From a bacterium (GTDB lineage Bacteria > Babelota > Babeliae > Babelales > RVW-14), in assembly GCA_023249895.1 (NCBI GenBank), contig JAHFBS010000023.1:1-9461 (forward strand): a stretch of 9,461 nt of DNA, read 5' to 3'. Both the position numbers and the translations under genes were made by a program. Positions 1-5,633 of the stretch are shown here, piece by piece. The notes under the pieces were generated by a model. It had not been told where the DNA came from, did not search any database, and saw only the letters and a list, made by a program, of their open reading frames with translations. Numbering within the stretch: position 1 is the stretch's first letter; every line of letters starts with the position of its first letter.

Positions 1-9
1 CGATCTATT

Positions 10-1260
10 TCAATGCAGATTTTCTAACCTCACCGAGCAATTCGTATTCGTCGCAACTAAATTTAAAGTAGCTCCTGGATTAATAATAATATTCATATCA
101 CCCGACGCAGAAAGGCCATCACCAATTTTTAACGTAGCTTTTCCATTGCGTGCCAAGAGTGAATTGGCTTGAAGTATAGAATTCCCTTTAACATTAATGG
201 TTCCAACGCTCAGTGTTAAGGTAAGATCTGTTTCGAAAGGATGATCAGCGATACTGGGGAAAATATTGTCGTTGTCCAATCCAACAATGCTATTATCAAT
301 CGTCAAGAATGATGTGTTTGATTGAAATACCAGCTGCAAAGGCGCCTTAGGATTGGCTAAATCAGAATTATAATATCGATTAAAAATCAATGAAGAATCT
401 TGCACGATAAGATTGGAATTATTATCAATTATAACCATTGAATTTGCTGGATAGCCCCACCCAAACGACCAAATGCCATATTGGCCATAGTTGCCCAAAA
501 GCACATTGTTTTTTATGTTCAGTTTTCTTCTGAAATCAAACCCCGGACCTGTTATTCCTGCAAGAACAAACTCTAGTGGTTGAAATTTACGCACCAAAAA
601 TTGAACATTATCAAACGTTGTACTACCAGCAAACGTAATTAATTGAAAATTTCCACGACCCTCCAATGTCATTGGGTCTACATAATACCATGCATTCTTG
701 ATCATCATATTTTTTAACGTCACATTGACTCCAAGGACAAACCCACAATAAAGACTATTCGCAAAATCTATGGTATGTCCTTGGCCATCAACAATAATAT
801 TTTCAAGCTTTATATTTTGTTTTCTCCTAATATGGGCTCCTGAAGAAACAGTCACATCGCTGTCAAGATAAAGGGTGTACAGCGGCTGACCAAGACTACT
901 TATCTCGCAATCATCATCACTTACAAGTGAAGTATCAAGAAGAAAAGATCCACGGAAACCTTCAAGATGCAGGTTTTGCGTAAGCCTAATTGTGCTATCT
1001 GATAAAAAACGTATCTGTTTTTTGATTGATCCATCAATTCCGATGGAGCCCCCTCCACTGACGGAAATCCCTGCATCAAGTTCAACCATCCCATACGCAA
1101 AGTCTGTTCCAGTCATCACAAACTCAGTCGTATAAACTATCGCTTTATTAAGATCTGGCCCGCTCAATGTGGTAACGCTTCTACTCAATACTGAGTTCAT
1201 AGAGAACATAAGTAAGCAAAACAGAATACAAATAAATGATTTAATTTTTACTGTTACCAT
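10..1260 (-). CDS. Secreted beta-helix-like protein of unknown function
   Basis: This 416-residue protein is not one I recognise as a named family. Residues 1-26 look like a signal peptide: a basic start (MVTVKIK), then a hydrophobic stretch rich in I, L, F, C and M, with likely cleavage near VLS-RS. The mature part is built of short, beta-rich, Asn/Gly/Ser-rich strands of the type NIKLENIIVDGQGHTID, VTLKNMMIKNA, LTIDNSIVG and GTINVKGNSILQANS. These resemble rungs of a right-handed parallel beta-helix, as in pectate-lyase-like and autotransporter passenger folds. No C-terminal beta-barrel, sorting motif or membrane anchor is visible, so release to the periplasm or exterior is inferred. The ATG at 1260 is chosen over a TTG three bases earlier because AGGAG (1266-1270, minus strand) then lies 5 nt upstream. 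The gene follows lpxC by 79 nt on the same strand. The stop lies 10 bases from the window edge, so a truncated longer protein cannot be excluded. Confidence 0.75.
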   Translation of the reverse strand: MVTVKIKSFICILFCLLMFSMNSVLSRSVTTLSGPDLNKAIVYTTEFVMTGTDFAYGMVELDAGISVSGGGSIGIDGSIKKQIRFLSDSTIRLTQNLHLEGFRGSFLLDTSLVSDDDCEISSLGQPLYTLYLDSDVTVSSGAHIRRKQNIKLENIIVDGQGHTIDFANSLYCGFVLGVNVTLKNMMIKNAWYYVDPMTLEGRGNFQLITFAGSTTFDNVQFLVRKFQPLEFVLAGITGPGFDFRRKLNIKNNVLLGNYGQYGIWSFGWGYPANSMVIIDNNSNLIVQDSSLIFNRYYNSDLANPKAPLQLVFQSNTSFLTIDNSIVGLDNDNIFPSIADHPFETDLTLTLSVGTINVKGNSILQANSLLARNGKATLKIGDGLSASGDMNIIINPGATLNLVATNTNCSVRLENLH

Positions 1261-1328
1261 CAACTCTCCTTTTTAAGAGCTTTTTTAACTACCCTACAGA
1301 TGTAACAGAAATTAAGACCAAATTAAAG

Positions 1329-1344
1329 ATTATAAAAAATTATA
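1329..1344 (-). promoter_or_regulatory. Possible -10 elements ahead of the beta-helix gene
   Basis: The minus strand of the AT-rich gap after lpxC carries two exact TATAAT hexamers, at 1344-1339 and 1334-1329, about 70-85 nt upstream of the beta-helix start codon. No convincing -35 hexamer lies at the right distance from either. This may be a weak promoter giving the gene its own transcript, or simply AT-rich sequence. Confidence 0.28.
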
Positions 1345-2185
1345 GATTAACCTCTTGCCACAGTTCCGAGTGCTGCAAACAATGCTCAGCAACGAGGCGA
1401 TTAAAGTTATGGCTTGTTTTAGAGGCGTTAACCGCGCCAAGAAGGCGATACGGCAGAAGGCCAAGATCGCCAATAAGATCGAGTACTTTATGGCGCACGC
1501 ACTCATCAGGGAAACGTGTGTCATTAAGCAACTCTTGGCCAATAACGATGGTATTACTAAGCGATGAACCCTGCGCCAGTTTGTGTTGTCGCAACAACGG
1601 AAGTTGCTCTAAATAACCAAAGGTTCGCGCAGGGGCAATTTTGTCGATAAAGAATTCTGATGGGATTTCAGCAGAAAACGTCGTACAGCCCGCAAGCGGA
1701 TGATTGAAGTCGGCAGTATATGAGATGGAGAAATGCTCTGAAGGCTCAATCTCAATCGCCCTCCCCTTTTCATCAGCAAAACGCAATTTTTCTTTCGGCG
1801 TCAAATATCTTCGTACAGCATCCTGTTCTTGTAGCCCTGCATCGAGAATACCCTGAACGAAAGGAAGCGCACTCCCGTCAAGAATCGGCACCTCATTACC
1901 CTGCATTTCGACCACAACGTTATCAACATCAAGCATGCGTAGAGCAGCCATAAGATGCTCAACAGTCGTCACATACCATCCATTGGTCTTAATAACCGTG
2001 GCATGCGGCGCGACCTCAGGAATAACGGTGCCTACACGAAACCGCTGCTCAGGATTTGAGGCATTACAAAAAACAACACCGGTATCTTGAGGGGCGGGAA
2101 CCAAGGTAAGGCTGGAAGCAAGCCCCGAATGAACACCAATGCCAGAAAACTTAACACGCTGCTTTAAAGTTTGTTGTCGTAGCAT
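1340..2185 (-). CDS. lpxC: UDP-3-O-acyl-N-acetylglucosamine deacetylase
   Basis: LpxC is the cytoplasmic zinc enzyme that removes the acetyl group from UDP-3-O-acyl-GlcNAc, the committed step of lipid A synthesis, so the organism should build a lipopolysaccharide-type outer membrane. The 281-residue protein has the family's two-domain layout. It opens with the conserved FSGIGVHSG segment (residues 13-21). TVEHLMAAL (74-82) supplies the catalytic Glu76 and zinc ligand His77, followed by the NEVPILDGSALPFV block (97-110). HKVLDLIGD (232-240) supplies zinc ligands His232 and Asp236, and SHNFNRL (258-264) the general-acid His259. It is slightly shorter than the roughly 300-residue E. coli enzyme and complete at both ends, with no FabZ fusion. 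The ribosome binding site is weak (GAGCGAGA). The gene lies downstream of rplM on the same strand, just beyond a terminator-like hairpin, which raises the question of how it is transcribed. Confidence 0.97.
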   Translation of the reverse strand: MLRQQTLKQRVKFSGIGVHSGLASSLTLVPAPQDTGVVFCNASNPEQRFRVGTVIPEVAPHATVIKTNGWYVTTVEHLMAALRMLDVDNVVVEMQGNEVPILDGSALPFVQGILDAGLQEQDAVRRYLTPKEKLRFADEKGRAIEIEPSEHFSISYTADFNHPLAGCTTFSAEIPSEFFIDKIAPARTFGYLEQLPLLRQHKLAQGSSLSNTIVIGQELLNDTRFPDECVRHKVLDLIGDLGLLPYRLLGAVNASKTSHNFNRLVAEHCLQHSELWQEVNL

Positions 2186-2205
2186 GATTTATCTCGCTCT
2201 GTCGT

Positions 2206-2239
2206 AAAACAAATAGGGAGCAGAAAATCTGCTCCCTAT
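2206..2239 (-). terminator. Rho-independent terminator after rplM, close to lpxC
   Basis: A perfect 12-bp stem (2213-2224 paired with 2228-2239) closes a 3-nt loop. Read on the minus strand it is followed by TTGTTTT. It begins 27 nt past the rplM stop and its T-tract ends about 20 nt before the lpxC start codon. The shape fits an intrinsic terminator for rplM. Because lpxC is so close, partial readthrough or an attenuating role is also possible. Confidence 0.8.
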
Positions 2240-2266
2240 AATCATAATTTCATCATGTAGCTTAAT

Positions 2267-2704
2267 TTATTCTGCGCTGAAACCGTTAAGTTGAGCTGCA
2301 TGTGGGTGTTTGTCACCGACATAAATTTTAAGTTTCTTGAGGATTGCGCGATTAAGCTTGTTTTTAGGAAGCATGCCGCGAACACCTAGCATGATAAGCT
2401 TGCGAGGGTCCTTAGCAAAAAGATCGCGAGCGGCAATTTCTTTCAAACCGCTACGATAGCCGGAGAATGATGCATATTTTTTGTCGGTCCATTTTTTACC
2501 GGTCAAACGAATTTTGTCGCAGTTAGTAACTACAACATAATCACCTGCATCGGTGTGTTGGGTATAAACTGCTTTGTGCTTACCACGCAATAATGTAGCA
2601 ACGTGCGTGCACAAACGACCGAGTACTTTATCAGAAGCATCAACTACATGCCAACGAGGATTGCGTGCCTCTTTAGCGAGAAAAAACGTTTTATTCATGT
2701 CCAT
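2267..2704 (-). CDS. rplM: 50S ribosomal protein L13
   Basis: L13 is an early-assembling 50S protein that binds 23S rRNA. The 145-residue product matches the family in length (E. coli 142) and along its whole length. It has the N-terminal KTFFLAKEARNPRWHVVDASDKVLGRL segment (residues 5-31), the GDYVVVTNCDKIRLTGKKWTDKKY core (54-77), VRGMLPKNKLNRAILKKLKIY (108-128) and the signature HPHAAQ near the C-terminus (133-138). Two in-frame ATGs, at 2704 and 2698, are possible starts. MNKTFF from the second resembles typical L13 N-termini, and neither has a strong Shine-Dalgarno sequence (GGGT lies about 8 nt before the first). In most bacteria rpsI (S9) follows rplM directly; here lpxC does, with a terminator-like hairpin between. 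rseP ends 97 nt upstream on the same strand. Confidence 0.97.
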   Translation of the reverse strand: MDMNKTFFLAKEARNPRWHVVDASDKVLGRLCTHVATLLRGKHKAVYTQHTDAGDYVVVTNCDKIRLTGKKWTDKKYASFSGYRSGLKEIAARDLFAKDPRKLIMLGVRGMLPKNKLNRAILKKLKIYVGDKHPHAAQLNGFSAE

Positions 2705-2721
2705 GTTTTTTACCCAAACAA

Positions 2722-2751
2722 CTTATAATGATTGATTTCTTAACGAGAAAA
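2722..2751 (-). promoter_or_regulatory. Possible rplM promoter
   Basis: On the minus strand TATAAG (2727-2722) sits 18 bp after TTTTCT (2751-2746), in the 97-nt gap between rseP and rplM. The -10 matches consensus at 5 of 6 positions, but the -35 is poor. A separate promoter for a ribosomal-protein gene here is biologically sensible, but the sequence evidence is weak. Confidence 0.25.
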
Positions 2752-2800
2752 TCCACTCAATTTTACGGGAAAAAGCTTACTTGGTCAAACAGAAATTCGT

Positions 2801-3961
2801 CTAACGCCATAGCCCCACAACTTTGTGGTATAAAGCGGTCAACTTATTTCCAAAAAGCGTCACTATATCACGATACGTCAAAAACACAAAAAGCCCCATC
2901 AGCAAGAGCCATGACGCAATGTTAATACCATTTTTAATCGACAAAGGAATCTGGCGTCTTAAAATTGCTTCCACAGAAATAAAGGCTATTTGTCCACCGT
3001 CAAATACCGGTATGGGCAAAAGGTTGAGCATGGCCAAGTTTATGCTGATAAATGCTAGGAACAACAACAAAGCACTCAATCCATGCTGCGCTGCGCCAGA
3101 AATCATGGACATAATCATAACTGGGCCACCAGCACCTTCAAGCGTTCGATGCGCAAAAAGGTATTTGATACCATAAAGAACCATTCCCGCCATCTTAAAC
3201 GTCTCACGCACACCGGCTGCTATGGCACTAAAAAATGACAGTTTTGGGAGCGGCGTTGCAAGTTCTGCGCCCAAGACGCCAATAGTCTTTCCATCCTCTT
3301 CTCGAGATCCCAAGGTAAATGTACGGACAATAACCTCACCTTCACGACGTATAAGCATACGCACACTTCCGTTAGGTGCGCTACGAATTTCATGCAAAAG
3401 AACCTCGCGAGCATCGGTCAAAACTTGCCCAACATCGTCCACCAAAGAACGATCATTAACATTAATAATTGCATCACCGGTTTTTATATCGGCAAGTTCT
3501 GCAGCAGACCCTTTAACAACATTGCCCACCACAACGGCTTGAGGCCCCGATGATCCGACCATAAAAAGAGACGACAAAACTAAAACAGCAAAAATAAGAT
3601 TAAAAAGAATGCCGCCACTCATCACCAAAACTTTTTGCCAATAGGGCTTAGTTTCAAATGACTCAGGACCTACGGCTGATGCAAATTCTTGAGCCCCCTG
3701 CCCAACTTCTGCGTGGCCGGCAATTTCTACATACCCACCCAACGGAATAGCCGCCAACCGAAAATGAGTAGTTCCTATCTTTTTGCGAAATATCTCTGGC
3801 CCAAAACCGATAGAAAATGTAGGCGTATGAACGCCAAAAAGTTTACAGAAGACAAAATGCCCGCATTCGTGAATGGTAATCAAAATCCCGATTCCTAACA
3901 CCGCCCAGACCAAAGGAAGCATTTTGACGCTCAGAAAACCGAATATTGCATGAATTGACAT
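2801..3961 (-). CDS. rseP: RseP-type site-2 zinc metalloprotease (M50), one PDZ domain
   Basis: This inner-membrane protease cleaves substrates within the membrane. In E. coli RseP releases sigma-E by cutting the anti-sigma factor RseA and clears remnant signal peptides; no rseA or rpoE is visible here, so the substrate is unknown. The 386-residue protein shows the family signatures. The first membrane segment (about 14-34) ends in the zinc motif HECGH (31-35). A second segment lies at about 110-135 and a PDZ domain at about 140-235 with KTGDAIINVNDRS (160-172). GGPVMIMSMIS is at 278-288, and NLLPIPVFDGG (313-323) brings the third zinc ligand, Asp321. Further membrane segments are at about 293-315 and 348-366. 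It is shorter than E. coli RseP (450 residues) because it has one PDZ domain rather than two, a common variant. The start is supported by GAGG 5 nt upstream. It is first in the minus-strand run rseP-rplM-lpxC. Confidence 0.95.
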   Translation of the reverse strand: MSIHAIFGFLSVKMLPLVWAVLGIGILITIHECGHFVFCKLFGVHTPTFSIGFGPEIFRKKIGTTHFRLAAIPLGGYVEIAGHAEVGQGAQEFASAVGPESFETKPYWQKVLVMSGGILFNLIFAVLVLSSLFMVGSSGPQAVVVGNVVKGSAAELADIKTGDAIINVNDRSLVDDVGQVLTDAREVLLHEIRSAPNGSVRMLIRREGEVIVRTFTLGSREEDGKTIGVLGAELATPLPKLSFFSAIAAGVRETFKMAGMVLYGIKYLFAHRTLEGAGGPVMIMSMISGAAQHGLSALLLFLAFISINLAMLNLLPIPVFDGGQIAFISVEAILRRQIPLSIKNGINIASWLLLMGLFVFLTYRDIVTLFGNKLTALYHKVVGLWR

Positions 3962-4086
3962 AAAAACCTCATCTTTTACTTGACTGTTTTCAAGGCTTAA
4001 ATTTGCTTACTTTTATAAGGAAAGTATGACAGAAGATATCAGGAGTTACCATTTTTGCGAGCTTTCAGTTTTATAATATTTTCTAT

Positions 4087-4115
4087 TTGACAATTTAATA
4101 CCATTGAGCGATAAT
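4087..4115 (+). promoter_or_regulatory. Strong sigma-70-type promoter for the small exported protein
   Basis: An exact TTGACA (-35, 4087-4092) is followed after the ideal 17-bp spacer by GATAAT (-10, 4110-4115), which matches TATAAT at 5 of 6 positions. Transcription should begin near 4122, giving a leader of about 35 nt before the ATG at 4157. The stretch from 3962 to 4086 holds no gene, and I see no convincing promoter for the divergent rseP gene in it. Confidence 0.8.
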
Positions 4116-4156
4116 CACATCAATACGAAGAAACTACTTAAAAAATGGGGGATTTT

Positions 4157-4468
4157 ATGAAGAAAACACTATTTTTATTCTCTTTTTTCATCGTATTATC
4201 ATCTTTTGGTGGCTTAAATGCTCAAAAAATGTGTTTCAACCCCCAAAACCTTGATGATCTTTATACAACTCAAATAGCACTTGCGGCACAAGATCCTGAG
4301 CTTTGCATCATTATGTCTAGCCAACAAAACAAACTTAACGTTTTGCGCAAAACACCAGATAAGCTTGTAAAAGCGCTTCAAAATCAAGCACAACTAGTAA
4401 AATTTCTTAAAAATCCAACCCCTCTCTTAAAAGCGCTTCAAAAGACCAAAAGGGCTTGGCGCGTTTAA
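4157..4468 (+). CDS. Small basic exported protein with a 20-residue repeat, function unknown
   Basis: I do not recognise this 103-residue protein. An ATG lies at 4145, but the one at 4157 is preferred. GGGGGA (4147-4152) then serves as a ribosome binding site 4 nt upstream, and the protein opens with a classic signal peptide, MKKTLFLFSFFIVLSSFGG, with likely cleavage after Ala22 (LNA-QK). The mature part has two cysteines (26 and 50), which could form a disulfide in the periplasm. The C-terminal half is strongly cationic and probably helical. Its KTPDKLVKALQ (65-75) recurs 20 residues later as KNPTPLLKALQ (85-95). The gene has its own promoter and terminator and belongs to neither neighbouring operon, suggesting independent and probably strong expression. 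Possible roles include a periplasmic chaperone-like, nucleic-acid-binding, membrane-active or host-directed protein. None of these can be shown from sequence. Confidence 0.82.
   Translation: MKKTLFLFSFFIVLSSFGGLNAQKMCFNPQNLDDLYTTQIALAAQDPELCIIMSSQQNKLNVLRKTPDKLVKALQNQAQLVKFLKNPTPLLKALQKTKRAWRV
4368..4443 (+). repeat. Direct 16-bp repeat 60 bp apart inside the small exported protein gene
   Basis: TAAAAGCGCTTCAAA plus one more A occurs at 4368-4383 and again, identical, at 4428-4443. The offset is exactly 60 bp, or 20 codons, in the same reading frame. It encodes the repeated KALQ part of the protein, suggesting an internal duplication of a 20-residue helical unit whose remaining codons have since diverged. 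Confidence 0.85.
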
Positions 4469-4493
4469 CACAGGCGGGCACAACTTTAATTCC

Positions 4494-4521
4494 AAGGCGA
4501 CAATGAGTTTGTCGCCTTTTT
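4494..4521 (+). terminator. Rho-independent terminator of the small exported protein gene
   Basis: A perfect 10-bp stem (AAGGCGACAA at 4494-4503 with TTGTCGCCTT at 4509-4518) and a 5-nt loop run into five T residues (4517-4521). It begins 26 nt after the stop codon. It closes this unit before the str promoter, so the small gene is monocistronic. Confidence 0.9.
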
Positions 4522-4597
4522 CGGTTTCGGCCAACCAGTCGTCCTATCCATCAAATAATTTGCAACGTGCGTAAAAAATCACAGCTTTATTTTTTAC

Positions 4598-4625
4598 TTG
4601 AAAAAATTACGAAAAAAGATACAAT
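4598..4625 (+). promoter_or_regulatory. Promoter of the str operon (rpsL onward)
   Basis: TTGAAA (-35, 4598-4603) and TACAAT (-10, 4620-4625) are spaced 16 bp apart by an A-rich spacer. Each matches the sigma-70 consensus at 5 of 6 positions. The predicted start near 4632 gives a leader of about 125 nt before rpsL. It is the best promoter between the upstream terminator and rpsL and is the likely driver of the ribosomal cluster. Confidence 0.75.
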
Positions 4626-4638
4626 TGGAGCAGTTGTC

Positions 4639-4705
4639 CGCGTAAAACCGCGAAACTTCGTCAAAGTTTCCGGGTCAAAAAACCCCCACGGGGCCAGTGG
4701 TTTTT
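4639..4705 (+). promoter_or_regulatory. Structured leader of the str operon, possible attenuator
   Basis: The leader holds two successive hairpins. The first pairs GAAACTT (4652-4658) with AAGTTTC (4664-4670), extended past a 1-nt bulge by CCG (4648-4650) with CGG (4671-4673). The second pairs AAAAA (4678-4682) with TTTTT (4701-4705) and CCAC (4686-4689) with GTGG (4697-4700), leaving a 3-nt C bulge, and looks like a weak terminator. Alternative pairings exist: CGCG 4639-4642 with 4649-4652, and GGGT 4672-4675 with ACCC 4682-4685. These would disrupt the first and second hairpins, so a switch is conceivable. No leader peptide of useful size is present. The regulatory role is inferred. Confidence 0.45.
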
Positions 4706-4756
4706 ACCGACAAAAAAAGTTTAAGTGGATCATAAGTAAGGTTAGGATTTTAGCGT

Positions 4757-5137
4757 ATGCCAACAATAAACCAGCTCGTGCGCTTTGGTCGTGAAAAGCG
4801 AAAATACCGCACCAAATCTCCTGCGTTGAGTGCATCGCCACAACGACGTGGTACATGTATTCGTGTTTCAACCATGACACCAAAAAAACCAAACTCAGCT
4901 TTGCGTAAAATCGCACGTGTTAAGTTGACAACGGGCAAAGAAATCACCGCTTATATTCCTGGTGAAGGCCATAATTTGCAGGAGCACTCAATTGTGCTGG
5001 TACGCGGCGGAAGAGTAAAAGATCTTCCTGGTGTACGTTATCATATTGTTCGCGGAACATTGGACTGTGCCGGTGTAGAAGGAAGAATGCAAGCTCGTTC
5101 ATTATATGGAGCCAAGCGTAAGAAAGGTGAAAAATAA
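4757..5137 (+). CDS. rpsL: 30S ribosomal protein S12
   Basis: S12 sits at the decoding centre of the 30S subunit and governs translational accuracy. The 126-residue product is full length (E. coli 124) and strongly conserved. It starts [12 protein letters not shown] and contains [11 protein letters not shown] (residues 41-51), [10 protein letters not shown] (69-78) and [14 protein letters not shown] (83-96), ending in a basic tail KRKKGEK. Lys43 and Lys88, the positions whose replacement commonly gives streptomycin resistance, are both wild type, so the protein itself predicts the sensitive form. Asp89 is the residue that RimO methylthiolates in many bacteria. AGGA (4744-4747) lies 9 nt before the ATG. 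It is the first gene of the str operon and its stop overlaps the rpsG start by one base (TAATG), indicating translational coupling. Confidence 0.98.
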   Translation: MPTINQLVRFGREKRKYRTKSPALSASPQRRGTCIRVSTMTPKKPNSALRKIARVKLTTGKEITAYIPGEGHNLQEHSIVLVRGGRVKDLPGVRYHIVRGTLDCAGVEGRMQARSLYGAKRKKGEK

Positions 5138-5619
5138 TGCCACGTCGTAAAAAAGTTCTTACACGTAGAGACATTGGCGTTGATGCACGCTTTAATTCCT
5201 TCGTTGTTCAAAAATTAATCAATATCATTATGGAACGCGGCAAAAAAAACATTGCCCGTTCTATCGTTTATGAAGCATTTGATATCTTGGCTCAAAAAAG
5301 CGGCGGCGATGACAAAAAGGCACTCGCTCTTTTTGACAAAGCATTCGAGCAAATTAAGCCTTATGTCGAAGTTAAATCTCGTCGTGTTGGTGGCGGTGTC
5401 TACCAAATCCCAACCGAAGTTCGCCCTGAGCGTCAAATGTCCCTTGCATTCCGTTGGCTTATCGAAGCCGCAACAGAACGCCCTGACAAAACCATGGGCA
5501 AACGTCTTGCAAACGAGCTTCTTGAAGCAATAGACGGCCACGGCAACGCAATTAAAAAGAAAAATGACGTCCATCGTATGGCAGAAGCAAACCGTGCCTT
5601 CTCGCACTATGCATGGTAG
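5137..5619 (+). CDS. rpsG: 30S ribosomal protein S7
   Basis: S7 nucleates assembly of the 30S head by binding the 3' domain of 16S rRNA and lines the E site. The 160-residue product shows the family landmarks. They are the basic N-terminus [13 protein letters not shown], the beta-hairpin region [24 protein letters not shown] (77-100), the AFRWLIEAA helix (104-112) and the C-terminal [20 protein letters not shown] block (141-160). It is a few residues longer than many bacterial S7 proteins (about 156), apparently in the [16 protein letters not shown] region (55-70). AAGGTG (5124-5129), inside the end of rpsL, is the ribosome binding site. In E. coli S7 represses the str operon by binding the rpsL-rpsG gap; here those genes overlap, so that site is missing in its usual form and control may lie elsewhere, for example in the leader. 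Confidence 0.98.
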   Translation: MPRRKKVLTRRDIGVDARFNSFVVQKLINIIMERGKKNIARSIVYEAFDILAQKSGGDDKKALALFDKAFEQIKPYVEVKSRRVGGGVYQIPTEVRPERQMSLAFRWLIEAATERPDKTMGKRLANELLEAIDGHGNAIKKKNDVHRMAEANRAFSHYAW

Positions 5620-5633
5620 GTACAGGGACTGCA

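Noticed and set aside
2724..2729. Exact TATAAT on the plus strand between rplM and rseP
   Set aside because: No -35 element stands at a suitable distance and no plus-strand gene lies downstream, since everything to 3961 is coded on the minus strand.
2823..3542. Plus-strand open frames opposite rseP, and similar frames opposite lpxC, fusA and tuf
   Set aside because: They are shadows of strongly supported genes, with low-complexity Ser/Arg/Lys-rich products and no ribosome binding sites.
4008..4026. Inverted repeat TACTTT / AAAGTA in the gap between rseP and the small gene
   Set aside because: Only 6 bp, AT-rich, with a 7-nt loop and no T-tract; expected by chance in AT-rich DNA, although an operator cannot be excluded.
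4072..4077. Exact TATAAT on the plus strand upstream of the small exported protein
   Set aside because: The bases 16-18 bp upstream do not resemble TTGACA, while the TTGACA/GATAAT pair just downstream is far better placed.
4567..4794. A 75-codon open frame across the str promoter and leader
   Set aside because: It starts without a ribosome binding site, lies mostly upstream of the predicted transcription start's coding region, overlaps rpsL in another frame, and its product has no family features.
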